Of a stretch of 64,000 bases of DNA, positions 60,446 through 64,000 are shown piece by piece. The stretch's first letter is position 1. Each line of letters opens with the position of its first letter. The DNA is from Odoribacter sp. AF15-53 (lineage in GTDB: Bacteria > Bacteroidota > Bacteroidia > Bacteroidales > Marinifilaceae), in the NCBI RefSeq assembly GCF_003479425.1, contig NZ_QUHC01000001.1, positions 62,001 to 126,000 of the forward strand. The letters are read 5' to 3'. A model generated the notes under the pieces. The model was given only the letters and a program-made list of their open reading frames with translations, was not told where the DNA came from and did not search any database. The translations under genes were made by a program, and so were the position numbers.

Positions 60446-61506
60446 TAGAAAAGTTAAATAAATTGTGTATACCTAAATCGCTATCTGTATTTTCCGCTTT
60501 AAAACGAATGGATGAACAAAAGCGTAAATTACTTATAGTTGTTGATAATGATAATTCTTTTTATCGTTTATTGAGTATCGGTGATATTCAAAGAGCCATT
60601 ATTGGAAATATTAATTTATCTACGTCTGTAGATAAAATTTTGCGTAGTGAAACTAAAGTCGCTTTAGTAACTGACGATGTTGAGCTAGTAAAGCAGGCTA
60701 TGCGTGAGCGTAGGATTGAGTTTATGCCGATTATAGGTATTAACAAGGAAATCATTGATGTGTTATTTTGGGAAGATTTGTTCCCAAAAGAAATTGTGAG
60801 AGAAAAAGAACAATTGAATTTACCTGTTGTAATCATGGCAGGTGGTAAAGGAACTAGATTAGCTCCATTAACACATGTGTTACCCAAACCATTAATTCCT
60901 ATTCGTCAAAAGTCTATGCTGGAAGATATAATGGATCAATTTGTAGCTGTTGGATGTCATGATTTTTATATATCAGTGAATTATAAAGCTGAAATGATAA
61001 AATATTATATGAGTTCACTACATAATTCAGATTATAATTTATCTTATTTTCAAGAAGATATGCCATTGGGAACTGCAGGAAGTTTACATCTATTGAAAGA
61101 TAAAATCAAAGATACTTTTTTTGTTTCTAATTGTGATATTTTGATAGATCAAGATTATTCTGATATAATAAGATATCATAGGGAGAGACAGAATGAAATA
61201 ACTTTAGTTGCTGTGTTAAAAGAATATTATATTCCTTATGGTACATTAGAAACCAAAGAGAATGGAAGATTAAAATCTATAACAGAAAAGCCTAATCTTG
61301 TATTTAAGATTAATGCTGGTTTTTATGTTTTGGAACCTCATTTAATAAAAGAGATTCCGTGTGGAGAATTTTATCATATAACGGATTTAATAGAAAAATT
61401 AAAAAAAGAAGGTCGAAATATAGGAGTGTTTCCTGTTAGCGAGGGTGCGTGGACAGATGTTGGAAATTGGGAAGAATATATGCATTGTATCGGATTTGAT
61501 TTATAG
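60442..61506 (+). CDS. CBS-domain nucleotidyltransferase (sugar-1-phosphate, PtmE-like)
   Basis: The start MIEKLNKLCIPKSLS at 60442 overlaps the previous stop (ATGA), giving 354 residues. Two CBS motifs occupy about 1-115 and the nucleotidyltransferase domain about 125-354, with VVIMAGGKGTRLAPLTHVLPKPLIPI, the GCD1/RmlA signature, and NCDILIDQD for metal and sugar. The same CBS plus nucleotidyltransferase fusion is seen in PtmE of the legionaminic acid pathway of Campylobacter. It makes an NDP-sugar from a sugar phosphate; the sugar is not certain. Confidence 0.87.
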   Translation: MIEKLNKLCIPKSLSVFSALKRMDEQKRKLLIVVDNDNSFYRLLSIGDIQRAIIGNINLSTSVDKILRSETKVALVTDDVELVKQAMRERRIEFMPIIGINKEIIDVLFWEDLFPKEIVREKEQLNLPVVIMAGGKGTRLAPLTHVLPKPLIPIRQKSMLEDIMDQFVAVGCHDFYISVNYKAEMIKYYMSSLHNSDYNLSYFQEDMPLGTAGSLHLLKDKIKDTFFVSNCDILIDQDYSDIIRYHRERQNEITLVAVLKEYYIPYGTLETKENGRLKSITEKPNLVFKINAGFYVLEPHLIKEIPCGEFYHITDLIEKLKKEGRNIGVFPVSEGAWTDVGNWEEYMHCIGFDL

Positions 61507-61508
61507 TT

Positions 61509-62720
61509 ATGCGTGTTAAATATTGTAAAATGCATGATTGTGTTTTAAAATTAATCTTGTTGTTTTTGGCTTTTGCTTCGTTCCGTCCATTTTTTACATT
61601 TATACCCATAACACCATTACTAGAAAGTTTGGTGTTATCACTAATCTTTATAACAAGTTATAAAGTGCTTTGTAATAAAGCAATCGTATTTTTTTTGATT
61701 TATTATTTATTGGTGTTTATAGATTTATTCGTATGTGGTAATACCTTCATGCAAGGAAATTTGTATGTAGTATTTACATTTAGTATGGAATTGTCTTTTT
61801 TGTTTATTGTTTATTACTTTGTTAAAATAAGTTTAGATGATTGGGTTAAAGCGACTAAATATGTATGTACGTTTATATTATTATCTGCGTTAATAACATT
61901 TTTTTTTAATTTAAAACAGCCAGGATTTTATCGTAATGTTGAACTTGAGAGAGAGGAGTTTAGAATGGTTTATGAGGCACGAGGTGTTTTATCCTATTAT
62001 ATGTTTCATGCAATAGCTCTTTTATTTCCTTTTTTGATTTTAGTTTGGAAACTTGATAAGAGTAAAGTATATCGTAATGTATCAATATTGTTGTTATTTT
62101 TGTTTATTTACTTGATGTTCTCAAGTTCTATAACAACGGCTGTGGCATTGGGAGGAATTTCTATAGTTTTGGCTTTAAATACAAGTACAAATAAAAAACA
62201 AATTGGTTTAATTTTATTTTTATTTATAGTAGGGTTGTGGGGAAAGAGTATTGTTTTAGGTGTGATAGATTTTTTACTACCATTTGCAGAAGGAACAGGA
62301 ATGTATCAAAAGTTGGATGTCATTCGTTTAGGGGTTTCTTATGGAGATCAAATTATGCTAACAAATGGCCGAAGTAATTTGTATGGTGATTCTTGGGATG
62401 CTTTTTGTAATAATCCTTTTTTAGGCTGTCATAATGCAAATTTGTTGGGAGAGCATTCGTTTATTATAGATAGATTAGGTTTTTATGGTTTAATCGGTTT
62501 TTTGCCTTATTTGATATTTCTTTTTTTACAAATAAAGATGCCATTAAAATATATTTCACCCTATATAAGACCTTATTATTATTGGTCTTATTTTCCTTAT
62601 ATAGGTATGATGTTTTTGAAAAACATTCATTTATATGAAATGTATTGTGTCGTGTTTATTGTTGTTCCGGGGCTCTATATATGGGCCTCTAAAAGATATT
62701 TCCCTTCTTATTTGAAATAA
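61509..62720 (+). CDS. wzy: Wzy-type polysaccharide polymerase
   Basis: This 403-residue membrane protein has about 10-11 membrane segments and one larger periplasmic loop (about 255-310; TNGRSNLYGDSWDAFCNNPFLGCHNANLLGEHSF), which has the pattern found in O-antigen polymerases of the Wzy/ligase type. It starts two bases after the nucleotidyltransferase gene. Wzx and Wzy together indicate a Wzx/Wzy-dependent capsule or exopolysaccharide. The name rests on topology and locus. Confidence 0.8.
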   Translation: MRVKYCKMHDCVLKLILLFLAFASFRPFFTFIPITPLLESLVLSLIFITSYKVLCNKAIVFFLIYYLLVFIDLFVCGNTFMQGNLYVVFTFSMELSFLFIVYYFVKISLDDWVKATKYVCTFILLSALITFFFNLKQPGFYRNVELEREEFRMVYEARGVLSYYMFHAIALLFPFLILVWKLDKSKVYRNVSILLLFLFIYLMFSSSITTAVALGGISIVLALNTSTNKKQIGLILFLFIVGLWGKSIVLGVIDFLLPFAEGTGMYQKLDVIRLGVSYGDQIMLTNGRSNLYGDSWDAFCNNPFLGCHNANLLGEHSFIIDRLGFYGLIGFLPYLIFLFLQIKMPLKYISPYIRPYYYWSYFPYIGMMFLKNIHLYEMYCVVFIVVPGLYIWASKRYFPSYLK

Positions 62721-62821
62721 TTGTATTCAGGAGATTGTAAGGTGTAGTTATCTTAATTGAAGCAATATATATTTTAATTGAGTTAAAATTTATTTCGTTA
62801 AATAATAGAAATGTACATAGA

Positions 62822-63559
62822 ATGAATGTATTTGGTTTGCATATAGAATTTAATCATGATGTGTTTGATAATACGGTATTTACGTTGATTAAAGAACGAG
62901 GAAAAGGTTATGTTTGTGTTATAGATGCAAATGTTTTGACGATGTCTCGTCGAGATAGAAATTATCAAAATGTAATAAATGCAGCTTATGTAAATACATG
63001 TGATGGAAGTTCTATTGCAAGTATGGTTAATATTATATATAAGACTCATTATAAGGCGTATAATGGACCAGAAATTTTTGGAAAATATATAGAAAAGCCA
63101 ATACGGCAATTACTTCTTGGAAATACTCAGGAGAAATACAACATGATAAAAACGGTATTACGCGATAAAAATGTAGATGATACTTATTTGTCGTATTTAC
63201 CCTTACCTTTTATAAGTGTGAATGATTTTAATTATGAGGAAATTGCAAAGCAAATAAATCAAATACAAGCAGATATAATATGGGTTTCTTTAGGTGCTCC
63301 TAAGCAAGAAATATTTATGAATAAGATTTTACCTTATATTGATAAAGGCGTTATGTTTGGGATTGGGGCTGCTTTTAATTTTTATATAGGTGAATTAAAT
63401 TGTCCCAAAATACATATCGGTTCATTGAGATTTATTTGGTTGGATAGGTTGTATAGAGAACCTAAAAAAATCTGGCGGAGATTATTTAATTACTTGAAAA
63501 TTCTACCTGGTTTATATTTAACAGAGATGAAGCGTAAAAGAAAAAATAATCGAGATTAG
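62822..63559 (+). CDS. WecG/TagA/CpsF-family glycosyltransferase (GT26)
   Basis: This 245-residue enzyme of the TagA/WecG family transfers a sugar to a lipid-linked acceptor. Characteristic are VIDANVLTMSRRDRNY, NTCDGSSIA (the family Asp-Gly pair), GPEIFGKY, WVSLGAPKQEIFM, and the C-terminal GAAFNFYIGE with LRFIWLDRLYREPKK, which ends with a basic membrane-associating tail. The 101 bases before it hold no gene. It is the last AT-rich gene before gmd. Confidence 0.92.
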   Translation: MNVFGLHIEFNHDVFDNTVFTLIKERGKGYVCVIDANVLTMSRRDRNYQNVINAAYVNTCDGSSIASMVNIIYKTHYKAYNGPEIFGKYIEKPIRQLLLGNTQEKYNMIKTVLRDKNVDDTYLSYLPLPFISVNDFNYEEIAKQINQIQADIIWVSLGAPKQEIFMNKILPYIDKGVMFGIGAAFNFYIGELNCPKIHIGSLRFIWLDRLYREPKKIWRRLFNYLKILPGLYLTEMKRKRKNNRD

Positions 63560-63588
63560 TCCTTGAGAAAAATAATTATTGAAATAGT

Positions 63589-64000
63589 ATGACAAAGGTT
63601 GCATTAATAACTGGCATAACAGGTCAGGATGGGTCTTTCTTGGCCGAATTTTTACTGGAAAAAGGGTATGAAGTACATGGAATAATTCGGCGCTCCTCGT
63701 CCTTCAATACTGGGCGAATTGAACATCTTTATTTGGATGAATGGGTGCGAGACATGAAAAATAAACGGTTGATTAACTTGCATTATGGCGATATGACGGA
63801 TTCCAGCTCGTTGGTTCGGATATTGCAACAAGTGAGACCAACCGAGATATATAATCTGGCGGCACAAAGTCACGTGAAAGTGTCTTTCGATTGCCCAGAA
63901 TACACGGCTGATGCGGATGCTTTGGGGACTTTGCGTTTGCTTGAGGCGATACGTATACTGGGAATGGAGAAAACATGTCGGGTTTATCAAGCCTCAACTT
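63589..64000 (+). CDS. gmd: GDP-mannose 4,6-dehydratase, N-terminal part (continues beyond the window)
   Basis: The ATG at 63589 opens a frame that runs to the window edge (137 residues). The NADP-binding loop is [17 protein letters not shown], then [30 protein letters not shown], and [33 protein letters not shown], all classical Gmd. It makes GDP-4-keto-6-deoxymannose, precursor of GDP-fucose or GDP-perosamine. Base composition rises sharply at this gene relative to the preceding 15 kb, as if the variable part of the locus ended here. The stop and the rest of the enzyme are outside the window. Confidence 0.96.
   Translation, partial: MTKVALITGITGQDGSFLAEFLLEKGYEVHGIIRRSSSFNTGRIEHLYLDEWVRDMKNKRLINLHYGDMTDSSSLVRILQQVRPTEIYNLAAQSHVKVSFDCPEYTADADALGTLRLLEAIRILGMEKTCRVYQAST

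Noticed and set aside
62721..62821. Possible small gene between wzy and the GT26 gene
   Set aside because: Only AT-rich sequence with stops in all frames; no feature seen.
1..64000. CRISPR array, tRNA, rRNA, transposase or integrase
   Set aside because: No regularly spaced repeats, no cloverleaf-like sequence with a conserved T-loop, and no mobile-element enzyme were seen. The repeats found are short dispersed elements without their own genes.

Overview
The window looks like chromosome of an anaerobic gut-type member of the Bacteroidales. The evidence is a short (286-residue) primary sigma factor, several promoters with the Bacteroidetes -7 consensus TAnnTTTG, a SusC/SusD pair with ECF sigma and FecR, an UpxY-type antiterminator behind an invertible promoter, and oxygen-defence genes typical of anaerobes (flavodiiron protein, rubrerythrin). 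The style of the SusCD/thioredoxin locus and the heterodisulfide-reductase-like operon suggest Odoribacteraceae (Butyricimonas or Odoribacter), but that is inference.

Positions 1-26.9 kb are mostly conserved housekeeping genes in short operons separated by clear hairpin terminators. They are a flavodiiron protein (cut by the window edge), an exported C1 peptidase, a CPBP membrane protease, ftsK, htrA, rpoD, an HhH/outer-membrane protein, purE, hpt, obgE, a repeat-built membrane protein, a tandem pair of DUF3857/transglutaminase-like proteins, ubiE/menG, arcA, mutS2, a DUF1573 protein, rpsO and pnp. From 27.0 to 36.7 kb lies a regulated nutrient-uptake locus: ECF sigma, FecR anti-sigma, SusC with an STN domain, SusD, and two exported thioredoxin-fold proteins. 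Next are a PdxA-like protein that has lost its metal ligands and, on the other strand, a five-gene operon (43.2 to 37.9 kb) encoding an Hdr/Qmo-like iron-sulfur flavoprotein electron-transfer complex with a membrane subunit. Rubrerythrin follows.

From 44.3 kb the window becomes accessory. It holds an unassigned protein, a phage-type holin and amidase pair, a DUF6266-like protein, and then a capsular/exopolysaccharide locus. The locus starts with an invertible promoter (13-bp inverted repeats at 47075 and 47223, promoter reading into the locus in this sequence), a long leader, upxY, and an unrecognised protein in the slot usually held by UpxZ. The biosynthetic genes (48.7 to 63.6 kb) are visibly AT-rich. 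They encode sugar nucleotide modification (dehydratase, aminotransferase, PglD-like acyltransferase, ATP-grasp enzyme), a complete one-round fatty-acid-synthase-like set (malonyltransferase, acyl carrier protein, ketoreductase, ketosynthase III), a deacetylase-like protein, Wzx, glycosyltransferases, an LpxD-like acyltransferase, a CBS-nucleotidyltransferase, Wzy and finally gmd (cut by the right edge).

The most interesting inference is that the capsule locus makes its own short 3-hydroxyacyl-ACP, most simply 3-hydroxybutyryl-ACP, to decorate an amino sugar. Other notable items are the invertible promoter, the PdxA-like pseudoenzyme, the Hdr-like complex, two families of dispersed intergenic repeats, and one repeat copy that sits in frame inside the HdrB-like gene. 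No rRNA, tRNA, CRISPR array, transposase or integrase was seen.
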